From positions 248,001 through 312,000 of the forward strand of contig JBILBF010000002.1 of NCBI GenBank assembly GCA_044353855.1: a stretch of 64,000 nucleotides of DNA. The letters are read 5' to 3'. The DNA comes from UKL13-3 sp044353855. Its GTDB lineage: Bacteria > Bacteroidota > Bacteroidia > UKL13-3. Numbering within the stretch: position 1 is the first letter of the stretch; the number at the start of each line of letters is the position of its first letter. Position numbers and translations under genes: made by a program. The notes under the pieces were generated by a model, which saw only the letters and a list, made by a program, of their open reading frames with translations, made no database searches and was not told the origin of the DNA. Below, one piece after another: positions 24,518 through 33,926 of this stretch.

Positions 24518-24898
24518 TTAATACGTATCAAAAGGATAAAAAGCATCCTCAATATGTTCGACTTCAAACTTAGTACCTTTAACAACAGCAATAATGTCAA
24601 AACGAGCGGGAAGAATAATACCCTGTTCAGCTACAAAATGTTCAGCTGCTATCCGAATATTATGTTGTTTTGATTTTCCTACAGCCTGCTCTGGATAAGC
24701 CATAGCATCATCTGTTCGGGTTTTTACTTCAACAAAAATAACTTCATTGTTGTATTCACAAATAATATCCAACTCTACCCTCCCCGACCTATAATTACGC
24801 TGTAAAATTTTATACCCTTTACGCTCTAAATATTCAACTGCAATATCCTCACCTAACTTGCCAAATTGGGAATTATGATGGGTGTTTTTAATGGTCAT
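24518..24898 (-). CDS. YraN family protein (UPF0102)
   Basis: This 126-residue UPF0102 protein has a predicted PD-(D/E)XK nuclease-like fold. Residues match GEDIAVEYLERKGYKIL, then VELDIICEY with the D, and EVIFVEVKTR with the ExK. The role is not settled. The start at 24898 (MTIKNTHH) is chosen; the longer frame to 24958 would overlap dgkA. It follows dgkA by 5 bp on the same strand. Confidence 0.92.
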   Translation of the reverse strand: MTIKNTHHNSQFGKLGEDIAVEYLERKGYKILQRNYRSGRVELDIICEYNNEVIFVEVKTRTDDAMAYPEQAVGKSKQHNIRIAAEHFVAEQGIILPARFDIIAVVKGTKFEVEHIEDAFYPFDTY

Positions 24899-24903
24899 TT
24901 CAG

Positions 24904-25248
24904 TTATATTTTGGGTAAAAAAATAAGGACGCCAATAATAGCGGCAACAATTGCACATACCAAAACAGCACCAGCAGAAATATCTTTAATTAACCCCGCT
25001 TTGGGATTAAACGTTGGCGATACCAGATCAACTGTTTTTTCAATAGCTGTATTCATCAATTCGGCACCAATAACCAATGCGATGCACCCTAAAATAATTG
25101 CCCATTCAATAGCCGATAAGTGCAATACATAACTTAAAACTATAACACAACTAGCAATGAGTATATGTAACTTTAGATTATGTTCGGAAAGAATGGCATT
25201 ATTCAATCCATTTATTGCATACGCAAATCCTTTTAAAAACTTTTTCAC
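24904..25248 (-). CDS. dgkA: Diacylglycerol/undecaprenol kinase (DgkA family)
   Basis: This 114-residue, three-helix inner-membrane kinase has the family signature ELMNTAIEKTVD, with the catalytic E and N, and the N-terminal FLKGFAYAINGL amphipathic start. It recycles diacylglycerol or undecaprenol by phosphorylation. The GTG at 25248 is chosen because it overlaps the TGA of the upstream hydrolase gene as GTGA, typical of coupled translation. The longer frame to 25311 would overlap that gene by more than 60 bp. Confidence 0.92.
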   Translation of the reverse strand: MKKFLKGFAYAINGLNNAILSEHNLKLHILIASCVIVLSYVLHLSAIEWAIILGCIALVIGAELMNTAIEKTVDLVSPTFNPKAGLIKDISAGAVLVCAIVAAIIGVLIFLPKI

Positions 25249-26087
25249 AGGTCGGCAATTTTTACTTGATCTAAAACCCTGACACCTTTTTCTGTTTGTG
25301 TTACAGTACAAGCTTCATTGAAGGGGTCATGTTCAAAAAATAATATCTGTTGGGAATTAGCAGCAGCCTCAGTTAGTGTTGCCAATTTTTCATTCATAGA
25401 ATCTAAAGGTCTAACATCATATCCCATAACATACGGAACAGGAATATGAGCTTGCGTTGGAATCATGTCTGCCAAAAAAAGCACTTCATAATCTTTATAA
25501 TGAATGGTTGGATGCATCATACTTTGGGTATGTCCGTTGGAAAATTGAAGCGATATATTTTCATGAATAACATCTCCTTTGTTAACCAACTTAAGTTGGC
25601 CACTTTCTTGAATCGGTAATATATTTTCGGTTAAAAAGGAGGCTTTTTCTCTTGGATTGGGTGTTAAAGCCTCATGCCAATGTTCTTCACCAATCCAATA
25701 GGTAGCATTGGTAAAAGTAGGCTCATATTTAGTTCTATCTTTATTCCATTGAATACTTCCACCGCAATGATCAAAATGAAGATGGGTAAGTATCATATCG
25801 GTGATATCGCTTAACGCAAAACCCGCAGCTTGAATTGATTTTTCGAGCGTAGCATTTCCATGCAAAAAATAATACCCAAAAAACTTATCCGATTGTTTAT
25901 TCCCTATTCCATTATCAATTAACAATAGCCTGTTACCATCCTCTATCAATAAACAACGCATGGCTAAGTTAATCATATTGTTATCATCGGCAGGATTTAA
26001 TTTTTGCCACACCGTTTTGGGAACAACACCAAACATGGCTCCTCCATCTAATTTAAACTGTCCTGTTTCAATCGAATATAATTTCAT
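25245..26087 (-). CDS. MBL-fold metallo-hydrolase
   Basis: This 280-residue metallo-beta-lactamase fold hydrolase has the metal site H102-x-H104-x-D106-H107 (THLHFDHCGG), a later NGHTQSMMHP histidine and LADMIPTQ. The layout resembles lactonase-type MBL enzymes, including quorum-quenching lactonases, but the substrate cannot be read from sequence. It overlaps the dgkA start by four bases. Confidence 0.9.
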   Translation of the reverse strand: MKLYSIETGQFKLDGGAMFGVVPKTVWQKLNPADDNNMINLAMRCLLIEDGNRLLLIDNGIGNKQSDKFFGYYFLHGNATLEKSIQAAGFALSDITDMILTHLHFDHCGGSIQWNKDRTKYEPTFTNATYWIGEEHWHEALTPNPREKASFLTENILPIQESGQLKLVNKGDVIHENISLQFSNGHTQSMMHPTIHYKDYEVLFLADMIPTQAHIPVPYVMGYDVRPLDSMNEKLATLTEAAANSQQILFFEHDPFNEACTVTQTEKGVRVLDQVKIADL

Positions 26088-26105
26088 GCTTGGTGCTTGT
26101 TAATC

Positions 26106-28121
26106 TTATTGAATAGTTATTTTTTTGAAAATAGAATAGGCATTCGTTTGGATATTAACCACATAATACCCTTGGTGAAATGCCGACACATTTATCAATT
26201 GAAGCGGTTTATAATCCGATACCTTCAACAACAATTTACCTTGAATATCATACAGGGACAATACACCATTTTGATCAGTTGGAAATGTAACTGCAATCCA
26301 ATCTTTTGCTGGATTGGGATAAACCGTAACTTGATAATCTATCCCGTTTGATTGTTCAGCCAATCCCACTTTGTATTGGGCAAAAGCAGAATCAACAGCA
26401 CCAAGTCCCAAATTATAATAAGATCCACTAGGCGTTTGTTCTAAAAAAATAGGCCTAACCATGTAATTTGTCATTCCTGAAAACGGTTTTACATCGTTCC
26501 AACTGGTTGTATTCGAATCTACCTTTTCACTAAAACTAAATCCATCATCTATACTTGGCGTTTTGGCAATCCAATAACCACTTGCACCTACAACGGGATT
26601 CCAACTCAGGGTAGTTGTTAAAGAATCACTTGAAGTAGAAGCAGTAATAGACCCCATAGGATTTCGCATATGCAACCGTAAACTAGGATCGCCCATTAAA
26701 TTGATGCTGACAAAAGTGGAACCATAATTATGAACATAACCAGATGGATTGGCTGTGTTGTTAAAAAAATTGTTTTGCGTAAGCATAGTACTATAGCCAA
26801 TAGTAGAACCCAACGCCATATGGTGTATGTGCCAATGCGGACGACCACTCCACGCACTTGCTAGACCTCCATTTTTACTAGCTAACGGAGCTCTTAAAAA
26901 ATTATTTTGTGAATCCCAATCACCAAAATAACTACCAAATAAAAAGGTAAATATTTGATTGATAGAATCATTTTTGAAGAGTGAGGTATTGGCAATTCCT
27001 GAAGCACTTGTATAATTACCATCCCCTGCTCCATAGGTAAATAAATAATTCCCCTTTTTGGTATTTGTTAAGTAATCACCTGCTAAAACACTATCTCCAA
27101 ACATCACACTAAAATCTCGGTATGCACTCGCTGATGGTGCTTCCCCACTCAAAGCACCAAATCCATCATCAATTAATCCTCTACGATTAACAATGGTTTG
27201 AGCCGTTTTATAGGCATGTGCTTTGTGCAAATACTGTCTCACTAAATCGGTATCACTTTGGTTAAATATTGGCATATTAAATAAATCAACACGTCCAATT
27301 TGAATACTCAATGTATCATCCCCTAAATACATTAAATCAAATTTTCCATCATCAATTGTATTTTTGTTTTCGGTTCTATCAGGCGAAAGATCATCAACAC
27401 TGTTATCCGTCCAAATGGTTTCATTCAATGAGGCATAATACATATCTGTTGACCAAGCACCACCATGTTCAAAGTGTCCATCGGGTGGATAAACAAACCC
27501 TTGTTCAGCTTTAAAACCTCCTGAATATGGAACAGGGATATGACCTAAAATATAAATCATTTGAAGAGCTGGTTTACCAGGGTTCACCATTGATGATTGC
27601 GCAATCTTACTTTTAACCATTTTTACGGTTGCATTTCGTTGAATATATGCTGTTTCAACAACCCAACCATCATTCATTAAATCAACTTTAAGCTGGTTTA
27701 TTTCGGTAGCTAAAGGCTGCTCATAATGTGCATCAATAAGCAATAACAATTTACCCTTATTGGGTTCAATAGTTTTTTGGATTCCAACATATATATATCC
27801 ATGAGCCAATCGAGTTGTTAAACTATACGTTCGTTGAACATAATATTCATACCCATTTCCCAATGCAACCAAATTATCTGTAAAAGAAATTGCTTGGGCA
27901 GGTAAAGTAGCTAAAGGATTTCCCCAACTAAAAGCATCTTTTGATTTGCGAAAAATGTTATAGCCCGTACCTATTGAATCTTTCTTCCAGTTTAATGTAA
28001 TACCTGCAGGATTATGTGTAACAACTGCTGTTAACGAAACGGCATACTCTTTTGCTTGTTGTGCATAAGAGATGACAGTCCCAAATAGCATTAAAATATA
28101 TAGTGCATGTTTGGTATTCAT
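26106..28121 (-). CDS. Secreted C25 (gingipain)-like protein with T9SS domain, probable pseudo-peptidase
   Basis: This 671-residue secreted protein starts at MNTKHALYILMLFG. The order is: signal peptide, a fibronectin-III-like domain, a C25 caspase-fold region (about 125-490), a second FN3-like domain, and a type A T9SS sorting domain (VYPNPAKDWIAV ... KKITIQ). C25 landmarks are IQIGRVDLFN and INLMGDPSLRL. Where gingipains have the catalytic His (GHG) and Cys (ACxxG), this protein has YGAGDG near 363 and FGSYFGDW with Ser at 397. Catalysis by the usual dyad is therefore unlikely. It might act as a binding or scaffold protein. Confidence 0.82.
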   Translation of the reverse strand: MNTKHALYILMLFGTVISYAQQAKEYAVSLTAVVTHNPAGITLNWKKDSIGTGYNIFRKSKDAFSWGNPLATLPAQAISFTDNLVALGNGYEYYVQRTYSLTTRLAHGYIYVGIQKTIEPNKGKLLLLIDAHYEQPLATEINQLKVDLMNDGWVVETAYIQRNATVKMVKSKIAQSSMVNPGKPALQMIYILGHIPVPYSGGFKAEQGFVYPPDGHFEHGGAWSTDMYYASLNETIWTDNSVDDLSPDRTENKNTIDDGKFDLMYLGDDTLSIQIGRVDLFNMPIFNQSDTDLVRQYLHKAHAYKTAQTIVNRRGLIDDGFGALSGEAPSASAYRDFSVMFGDSVLAGDYLTNTKKGNYLFTYGAGDGNYTSASGIANTSLFKNDSINQIFTFLFGSYFGDWDSQNNFLRAPLASKNGGLASAWSGRPHWHIHHMALGSTIGYSTMLTQNNFFNNTANPSGYVHNYGSTFVSINLMGDPSLRLHMRNPMGSITASTSSDSLTTTLSWNPVVGASGYWIAKTPSIDDGFSFSEKVDSNTTSWNDVKPFSGMTNYMVRPIFLEQTPSGSYYNLGLGAVDSAFAQYKVGLAEQSNGIDYQVTVYPNPAKDWIAVTFPTDQNGVLSLYDIQGKLLLKVSDYKPLQLINVSAFHQGYYVVNIQTNAYSIFKKITIQ

Positions 28122-28147
28122 TGGGTTAAAAATCTTAGTTTGCATAT

Positions 28148-28155
28148 CAAATATA
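28148..28155 (-). promoter_or_regulatory. Probable -7 element (TATATTTG) for the C25-like gene
   Basis: TATATTTG on the minus strand lies 26 bp upstream of the MNTKHAL start codon, in the short divergent region shared with ung. A TTG occurs 15 bp further upstream, closer than the usual 19 bp. Confidence 0.4.
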
Positions 28156-28176
28156 TTAAAGTATTCGAATCAATAT

Positions 28177-28851
28177 ATGTTATCTGAAATTAAAATTGAC
28201 CCTAGTTGGAATCCTTATGTACAAAAAGAGTTTGACAAGCCTTATTTTAACCAATTAGATCGTTTTCTAAAACAGGAAGAACGACTTAAAAACACCACTT
28301 ATCCTCCTTCCTCCGAAATATTTTCGGCCTTACAACTGACTCCATTTAACGCTGTAAAAGTTGTCATACTGGGACAAGATCCTTATCATGGAATTGGCCA
28401 AGCACATGGTTTATCGTTTAGTGTTAAACAAGGAGTTACACTGCCCCCATCCCTACGAAATATTTTTAAAGAATTAAAAACGGATATTCCTCAGTATTCA
28501 GTTCCACTATCAGGAGATTTAAGCCATTGGGCAAAACAAGGCGTACTGCTTTTAAACGCTACCTTAACTGTAGCAAAAGACAAACCAGGGTCGCACCAAG
28601 GAAAAGGTTGGGAAGAATTTACAGATGAACTCATTCGTCAACTGTCAAAAGATAAAAGCAATATTGTTTTTTTACTTTGGGGTAAATTTGCACAAAGCAA
28701 ATCGATATTAATTGATGCACAAAAACACTTCATACTTACCGCAGCACACCCATCACCCTTTTCAGCATATAAAGGTTTTTTGGGTTGTAAACACTTTTCA
28801 CTTACCAACGACTTTTTAAGAAGCAAAGGCTTATCAGAGATTCAATGGTAA
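28177..28851 (+). CDS. ung: Uracil-DNA glycosylase, family 1
   Basis: This 224-residue family 1 enzyme removes uracil from DNA. The water-activating motif GQDPYH is at 66-71, with D68 catalytic. LLLNATLTV and the C-terminal HPSPFSAYKGFLGC minor-groove loop with catalytic His are intact. The start at 28177 (MLSEIKID) is chosen; the frame is open further upstream, but that would run into the divergent secreted-protein gene. Confidence 0.96.
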   Translation: MLSEIKIDPSWNPYVQKEFDKPYFNQLDRFLKQEERLKNTTYPPSSEIFSALQLTPFNAVKVVILGQDPYHGIGQAHGLSFSVKQGVTLPPSLRNIFKELKTDIPQYSVPLSGDLSHWAKQGVLLLNATLTVAKDKPGSHQGKGWEEFTDELIRQLSKDKSNIVFLLWGKFAQSKSILIDAQKHFILTAAHPSPFSAYKGFLGCKHFSLTNDFLRSKGLSEIQW

Positions 28852-28869
28852 AACAGTATATTTGTCCAA

Positions 28870-30132
28870 ATGATTAAGTCCTTTTCTGTCGTTTTAAATC
28901 AAGTAGTAGAAAGTTCTCGCTTTGCTTTCGAAGCATTGAGAAACAACAAACTTCGTACACTCCTATCAACGCTAGGCATAACAATAGGTATTTTTTGCAT
29001 CATTATGGTACTAACCATGGTTGATTCGCTTCAAAGAAATGTTCAATCCAGTGTTGAGTCGTTGGGAAAAGATGTGCTGTTTGTTGAAAAATGGCCGTGG
29101 ACTTTTGGCCCCGATTATAAATGGTGGAAATACATGAACCGCCCAAATCCAAAACAGTCTGAACTTAAAAGCATTGATGATAAATCGAGCTTAGCTGATG
29201 CAAGCGCATTGGTTGTAACAATCAATAATATTACCATTAAATACGAAAGCAATTCGGCTGCTGGAATCAATGTATATGGCGTTTCGCAAGACTATAACAA
29301 AATAAGAAGTTTTAACTTAGTTGAAGGTCGTTACTTCACCGAAAACGAATCGCGCAATGGTTTACCCGTAGTGGTAATTGGTTATAATATTGCCCAATCA
29401 TTATTTCCAAATGGTGGAGGAACTGATCGAAATGTTACCATCAAAGGACGTAAATACCGCGTAATTGGAATTGCATTTAAAGAAGGCGAAAGTTTGCTGG
29501 GCAATAGCATGGATAATATGGCATTGTTACCCGTTCAAAACGTATCACAATATGTACGTATAAATTCTGATAGGTCAAATGCTCAGATGCAGGTTAAAGC
29601 AAAAAATGGCACATCGGTAGATCAACTGGAAGAAGAAATATTAAGCATTATGCGTTCGCTCAGAAAATTAAAACCTGGTGAAGAAGAAAATTTTGCGCTG
29701 AACAAAACAACCCTTATTGCCGAGCCTTTAAAACAAGTTTTTAGTGTAATCACATTTGCCGGATGGATTATAGGAGGATTTGCTATGGTTGTTGGAGGTT
29801 TTGGAATTGCAAATATTATGTTTGTTTCAGTGAAAGAAAGAACCAACCAAATTGGCATCCAAAAATCACTTGGTGCAAAAAATTATTTTATTCTCATTGA
29901 GTTTTTGGTAGAAGCTATCGTATTGTGTTTAGTGGGTGGTGTTATTGGTATCAGTTTAGTTTGGCTTATCACCTTTATCATAACCCATTCATTTGATTTT
30001 GCTGTTGCGTTAAGTTTGGGTAATATTATTACTGGCATCACTGTTTCTGTTGTTATTGGAGTGGGTGCTGGTTTTATTCCAGCTTATTCAGCATCCAAGC
30101 TAGACCCCGTTGTTGCTATCAGAGCTAAATAA
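28870..30132 (+). CDS. MacB/FtsX-type ABC transporter permease
   Basis: This 420-residue permease has one N-terminal helix (RTLLSTLGITIGIFCIIMVL), a large periplasmic MacB-PCD domain (about 45-270) and three C-terminal helices of the FtsX core. The coupling segment is VKERTNQIGIQKSLGAKN. Such permeases pair with a separate ATPase and often work in efflux or lipoprotein handling. No ATP-binding gene is adjacent, so the partner is encoded elsewhere. Confidence 0.92.
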   Translation: MIKSFSVVLNQVVESSRFAFEALRNNKLRTLLSTLGITIGIFCIIMVLTMVDSLQRNVQSSVESLGKDVLFVEKWPWTFGPDYKWWKYMNRPNPKQSELKSIDDKSSLADASALVVTINNITIKYESNSAAGINVYGVSQDYNKIRSFNLVEGRYFTENESRNGLPVVVIGYNIAQSLFPNGGGTDRNVTIKGRKYRVIGIAFKEGESLLGNSMDNMALLPVQNVSQYVRINSDRSNAQMQVKAKNGTSVDQLEEEILSIMRSLRKLKPGEEENFALNKTTLIAEPLKQVFSVITFAGWIIGGFAMVVGGFGIANIMFVSVKERTNQIGIQKSLGAKNYFILIEFLVEAIVLCLVGGVIGISLVWLITFIITHSFDFAVALSLGNIITGITVSVVIGVGAGFIPAYSASKLDPVVAIRAK

Positions 30133-30145
30133 AAAATAAATTGAT

Positions 30146-30571
30146 TTGACACCAACAGCCTTTTCATCCGTTTCACTAGACCAGCTTAGTTCCATTTCCA
30201 ACCAAGCCATTGCACTTGCAAAAAACCGTTCGTTATGGTGTTTTTATGGCGAAATGGGGGCTGGCAAAACCACATTCATCAAAGAAATTTGTGCATCATT
30301 GGGAATATTAACTCCCATCACCAGTCCTACTTTCTCATTGGTTAATGAATACCAAACACCATCTGGAAAACCTATTTATCATTTTGATTTTTACCGAATA
30401 AACAGTATTGAAGAAGTATATGATATTGGCTATGAAGATTATTTTTACAGTGGCCATATTTGTTTGATAGAATGGCCCGAAAAAATTGAATCGTTGTTAG
30501 CAGGCGAACTTTTATTTAAGATTACCCTTACCAAAACCAATGAAACAGATAGAGAAATAGTGTTCAACTAA
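30146..30571 (+). CDS. tsaE: tRNA t6A biosynthesis ATPase TsaE
   Basis: TsaE works with TsaB and TsaD to form N6-threonylcarbamoyladenosine at tRNA position 37. The 141-residue protein has a Walker A (GEMGAGKTT, K41), TSPTFSLVNEY and the HFDFYRI motif, then CLIEWPEK. The start codon appears to be TTG at 30146, 13 bp after the permease stop; no ATG fits the N-terminal alignment. Confidence 0.94.
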   Translation: MTPTAFSSVSLDQLSSISNQAIALAKNRSLWCFYGEMGAGKTTFIKEICASLGILTPITSPTFSLVNEYQTPSGKPIYHFDFYRINSIEEVYDIGYEDYFYSGHICLIEWPEKIESLLAGELLFKITLTKTNETDREIVFN

Positions 30572-30754
30572 CGTGGTGTAAAAAATATACTTAAACAGCA
30601 AAAACCTCTATTAATGTGCACATATAACCAGCATTGTTGTGCAAATGTTATTAACTGAACTTCTGTATAGTAAAATCCAATAGTACATTAGCTGAAACAA
30701 ACAGATAGGGTATTTTAAATACAATATCAACACTTCATACACGTTAAAACTACC

Positions 30755-31570
30755 ATGGAATCAGCCTATATCATCAAAGACGATCAAAAAAGCAAACTAA
30801 CTGGATATGCTGTAACTGCTATTGTGCATGCCGTATTGATAGGCTTATTGTGGTGGTCTGTATTAACTATTCCAGATCCACCACTTGGATATGGGGGAAT
30901 GGAACTATCAATGGCTTTGGGAGAATTTGACATGGGTGGCCCCAATGAAGAAACAGTAGCAGAACCAACTCCATTAGAAAATATACCCGAGCAAGAATCA
31001 ATAGAACAAGAAGTCCTATCACAAGATGATGAAGAAGTTGCTGCTACCGTAAAAAAAATATCCGAAGTAAAAAAGCCAACTGAAAAACCAATTGAAAAAC
31101 CACGTGAAGTTGATAAACGGGCTTTGTTTAGTAAAAAAACAACAGCAACAAATGAAGGAGGGCATGGAGATGGAACGGTAACTGGTAATGAAGGAAACCC
31201 AGATGGAATTGAAGGTGGTAGTCCGGATGGCAATGGAATTGGCAATGGACTTGGTGGTACGGGAGGAGGAAGTGGAACAGGGATTGGCGATGGAATGGGA
31301 AGCTTTGATCTCAAAGGCCGTTCGCTTTCTAAAAAACCTGACATTATTGATAATTCTCGCGAAACAGGTAAAGTAGTTGTAGGAATAACCGTAGATCGTT
31401 CGGGTAAAGTTATCAAAGTGCAACCAGGTATTAAAGGCACTACCAATTTATCCCCTGCATTATTGGAAAAAGCACGACTAGGAGCTCTTGATGCAAGATT
31501 CTCACCGCGAAATGATGGCCAAGATGAACAATATGGAACAATGACTTTTGTTTTTCGATTTAAACAATAA
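30755..31570 (+). CDS. TonB family energy-transducer-like protein
   Basis: This 271-residue protein begins with a short cytoplasmic N-terminus and one transmembrane helix (about 18-40). An acidic/proline-lysine linker (EKPIEKPREVDKR) and an unusual Gly/Asn/Asp-rich stretch (about 134-185) follow. The C-terminal TonB-like domain (GKVVVGITVDRSGKVIKVQP ... TMTFVFRFKQ) closes it. TonB proteins pass proton-motive energy to outer-membrane receptors. ExbB and ExbD are not nearby. Its stop is 7 bp before the proposed folC start. Confidence 0.88.
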   Translation: MESAYIIKDDQKSKLTGYAVTAIVHAVLIGLLWWSVLTIPDPPLGYGGMELSMALGEFDMGGPNEETVAEPTPLENIPEQESIEQEVLSQDDEEVAATVKKISEVKKPTEKPIEKPREVDKRALFSKKTTATNEGGHGDGTVTGNEGNPDGIEGGSPDGNGIGNGLGGTGGGSGTGIGDGMGSFDLKGRSLSKKPDIIDNSRETGKVVVGITVDRSGKVIKVQPGIKGTTNLSPALLEKARLGALDARFSPRNDGQDEQYGTMTFVFRFKQ

Positions 31571-31577
31571 CACTCCG

Positions 31578-32864
31578 TTGAATTACACAGAAACAGTTGC
31601 TTATTTATATACACAACTTCCGATGTTTACACGCATTGGTGCTGCTGCTTATAAAAATAATTTAAACAATACAATAGAACTGTGTACCATTCTTGATCAG
31701 CCACAGCATAAGTTTAAAAGCATTCATATTGCTGGTACAAATGGTAAAGGGTCTACATCCCATATGTTAGCTTCCATTTTACAAGAAGCAGGTTATACCG
31801 TTGGATTATATACATCTCCGCATCTAAAAGATTTCAGAGAACGTATCCGCATAAATGGAGAAATGATTCCCGAACAATACGTAGTTGATTTTGTTAGAAA
31901 ATACAAACATGAATTTGACCGTATTGAACCTTCTTTTTTTGAATGGACCGTTGGATTGTGTTTTGATTATTTTGCTCATCAACAAGTTGATATTGCTATT
32001 ATCGAAACTGGTTTGGGTGGCAGACTTGACTCTACCAATATTATAACCCCTTTACTTTCTATTATTACCAATATTGGATGGGACCACACCGATTTATTAG
32101 GCGATACCTTACCTAAAATTGCTGTTGAAAAAGCAGGAATCATAAAACCAGAAATCCCTATTATAATAGGCGAATACCAAACAGAAACAGTTGAAGTTTT
32201 TGAACAAAGAGCGACTACTTTACATAGCCCTATAATGTTTTCTAAAGAGTGTATTCAGTTAACTTCCTACCAAAACAATAATTTAACGTGTAGCTTTAAT
32301 GTTTACTATCAGTCTGAAGAATGGCTTAAAAATGTGAGTTGTGATTTGCCTGGAAATTACCAACAACAAAATATTCCAACCGTATTAACTGCCATTCAGC
32401 AACTCAAAAAACTAAACTTTACGGTGACTGATAAGTGCCTTAAAAAAGGACTAAGCCAAGTTAAAAAAAACACAGGATTGATGGGCCGTTGGCAGGCACT
32501 GGCTAATAATCCGCTCACCATTTGCGATACCGGACATAACAGTAATGGGATTGAATATATTGTTAAACAACTAAAACAACTAAATTATAGCAAATTACAT
32601 ATGGTTATAGGTATGGTAAAAGATAAAGACATAACTAAAATCTTATCATTATTGCCCCCTAACGCAACTTATTATTTTTGCAATGCACCGATACCTCGGT
32701 CATTAGTTTCTACCGAGCTTAAGCAACAAGCTAGTATATTTGGATTACAGGGTAATGCTTATAACAGTGTAAAAGAGGCTTTAAATGACGCCCAAAAGCA
32801 AGCCAATAAAGAGGATTTAATTTTTATTGGCGGAAGTACATTTGTTGTAGCTGAAGTTGTTTGA
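31578..32864 (+). CDS. folC: Folylpolyglutamate synthase / dihydrofolate synthase
   Basis: This 428-residue Mur-ligase-like enzyme adds glutamate to folates. The P-loop GTNGKGSTS, the ETGLGGRLDSTN motif, TNIGWDHTDLLGDTLPKIAVEKAGI and ICDTGHNSNGI are all present. A TTG at 31578 (LNYTETVAYLYTQLPMF) is proposed as the start, because FolC homologues begin at this motif. The earlier TTG at 31548 would overlap the TonB-like gene. Confidence 0.95.
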   Translation: MNYTETVAYLYTQLPMFTRIGAAAYKNNLNNTIELCTILDQPQHKFKSIHIAGTNGKGSTSHMLASILQEAGYTVGLYTSPHLKDFRERIRINGEMIPEQYVVDFVRKYKHEFDRIEPSFFEWTVGLCFDYFAHQQVDIAIIETGLGGRLDSTNIITPLLSIITNIGWDHTDLLGDTLPKIAVEKAGIIKPEIPIIIGEYQTETVEVFEQRATTLHSPIMFSKECIQLTSYQNNNLTCSFNVYYQSEEWLKNVSCDLPGNYQQQNIPTVLTAIQQLKKLNFTVTDKCLKKGLSQVKKNTGLMGRWQALANNPLTICDTGHNSNGIEYIVKQLKQLNYSKLHMVIGMVKDKDITKILSLLPPNATYYFCNAPIPRSLVSTELKQQASIFGLQGNAYNSVKEALNDAQKQANKEDLIFIGGSTFVVAEVV

Positions 32865-32882
32865 TAATATTACTTTTACCTC

Positions 32883-33386
32883 ATGAAGAAATTACTTTTT
32901 ATCGTTTGCAGCATCCTTTCAATTCACCTTTTTGCTCAAGGAAACCGAACTCCAGAAAAGATTATCCAAGAAGCCAGAATAGGCAAAGCAACAATGCTAA
33001 AAGACAACAATGCAGGAGGCTTATATGCTGAAACAATTTCTGATACATCTACTTTATTATTTGAATACAACTATACCTCATCACAACAGGATGAAATAGC
33101 AGATGATGAATTGAAAGAAATTATCAGTTTTAATATTGTTCCAAATCGAACAGGAAAATTTTTGATTTCAGGAAAAGAATTAGAAAATGCGCAAGCAAAC
33201 TTTTATAAAGGTTGTTTTTGCATGGATAGAGGAAGCCATAAAATTGTTAGCGGAACAATTAGAGGTGCAAAAATGAGTAAAACAACCTGGTATGTAAATA
33301 TACATGTTATGGTATCATTAAAGATTGGAGAAAACGATCAATTAATTCCTAAAAAAGTAAAAGGAATCTTTACACTAGTTAACTAA
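32883..33386 (+). CDS. Secreted protein of unknown function, 167 aa
   Basis: It has a signal peptide (MKKLLFIVCSILSIHLFAQG), then a mixed beta-rich domain with two close cysteines (GCFCMDRGSHK). No family is recognised. It begins 18 bp after folC and is probably co-transcribed. Periplasmic location is expected; no T9SS tail is present. Confidence 0.75.
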   Translation: MKKLLFIVCSILSIHLFAQGNRTPEKIIQEARIGKATMLKDNNAGGLYAETISDTSTLLFEYNYTSSQQDEIADDELKEIISFNIVPNRTGKFLISGKELENAQANFYKGCFCMDRGSHKIVSGTIRGAKMSKTTWYVNIHVMVSLKIGENDQLIPKKVKGIFTLVN

Positions 33387-33449
33387 TGCTACCTTCTAAT
33401 CCAACCTTTTTTACTTTATCACGTTCCTTTTATTTAATAACTACAAACC

Positions 33450-33911
33450 GTGCAAGTTAACGTATATACAGACGGATCAGCTCGTGGAAACCCTGGCCCT
33501 GGAGGTTATGGAGTACTACTCATTTCTGGTAAACACCGCAAAGAATTATCTCAAGGCTATCGAAAAACAACAAACAATAGAATGGAATTATTGGCTGTTA
33601 TTATAGCTCTTGAATCCTTAAAAATGGGAGGATTGTATGTGACCATTTACACAGACTCAAAATATGTATGCGATGCCATTGAAAAAAACTGGTTGACTAA
33701 ATGGCAATTGACACAATTTAAAGGGAAAAAAAATGCTGATTTATGGCAGCGATTTTTAAACATATACCCCAAACACCATGTTAGCATGAGGTGGATTAAA
33801 GGACATGCTGGACATACAGAAAACGAAATATGCGATCAGCTTGCTACCGAAGCTGCAGATAGTAATACCCATTTGATAGATGAAGGATTTGAAAGTGGGT
33901 TATTTAATTAA
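33450..33911 (+). CDS. rnhA: Ribonuclease HI
   Basis: This 153-residue enzyme cleaves RNA in RNA-DNA hybrids. The DEDD active site is complete: D8 (YTDGSA), E46 (RMELLAV), D69 (YTDSKY) and D129, with the flap histidine H119 (IKGHAGH). The start is GTG at 33450, giving the usual MQVNVYTDG beginning. Confidence 0.96.
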   Translation: MQVNVYTDGSARGNPGPGGYGVLLISGKHRKELSQGYRKTTNNRMELLAVIIALESLKMGGLYVTIYTDSKYVCDAIEKNWLTKWQLTQFKGKKNADLWQRFLNIYPKHHVSMRWIKGHAGHTENEICDQLATEAADSNTHLIDEGFESGLFN

Positions 33912-33926
33912 CACCATTTTTTACCC

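Noticed and set aside
28072..28176. N-terminal extension of the uracil-DNA glycosylase frame
   Set aside because: It would overlap the divergent secreted-protein gene and its signal peptide, and Ung homologues begin at the MLSEIKID-like position.
30784..31614. 276-codon minus-strand frame opposite the TonB-like gene
   Set aside because: It is rich in Pro/Ser/Leu as expected from reading the complement of Gly/Asp/Asn codons; the plus strand has a membrane anchor and TonB domain.
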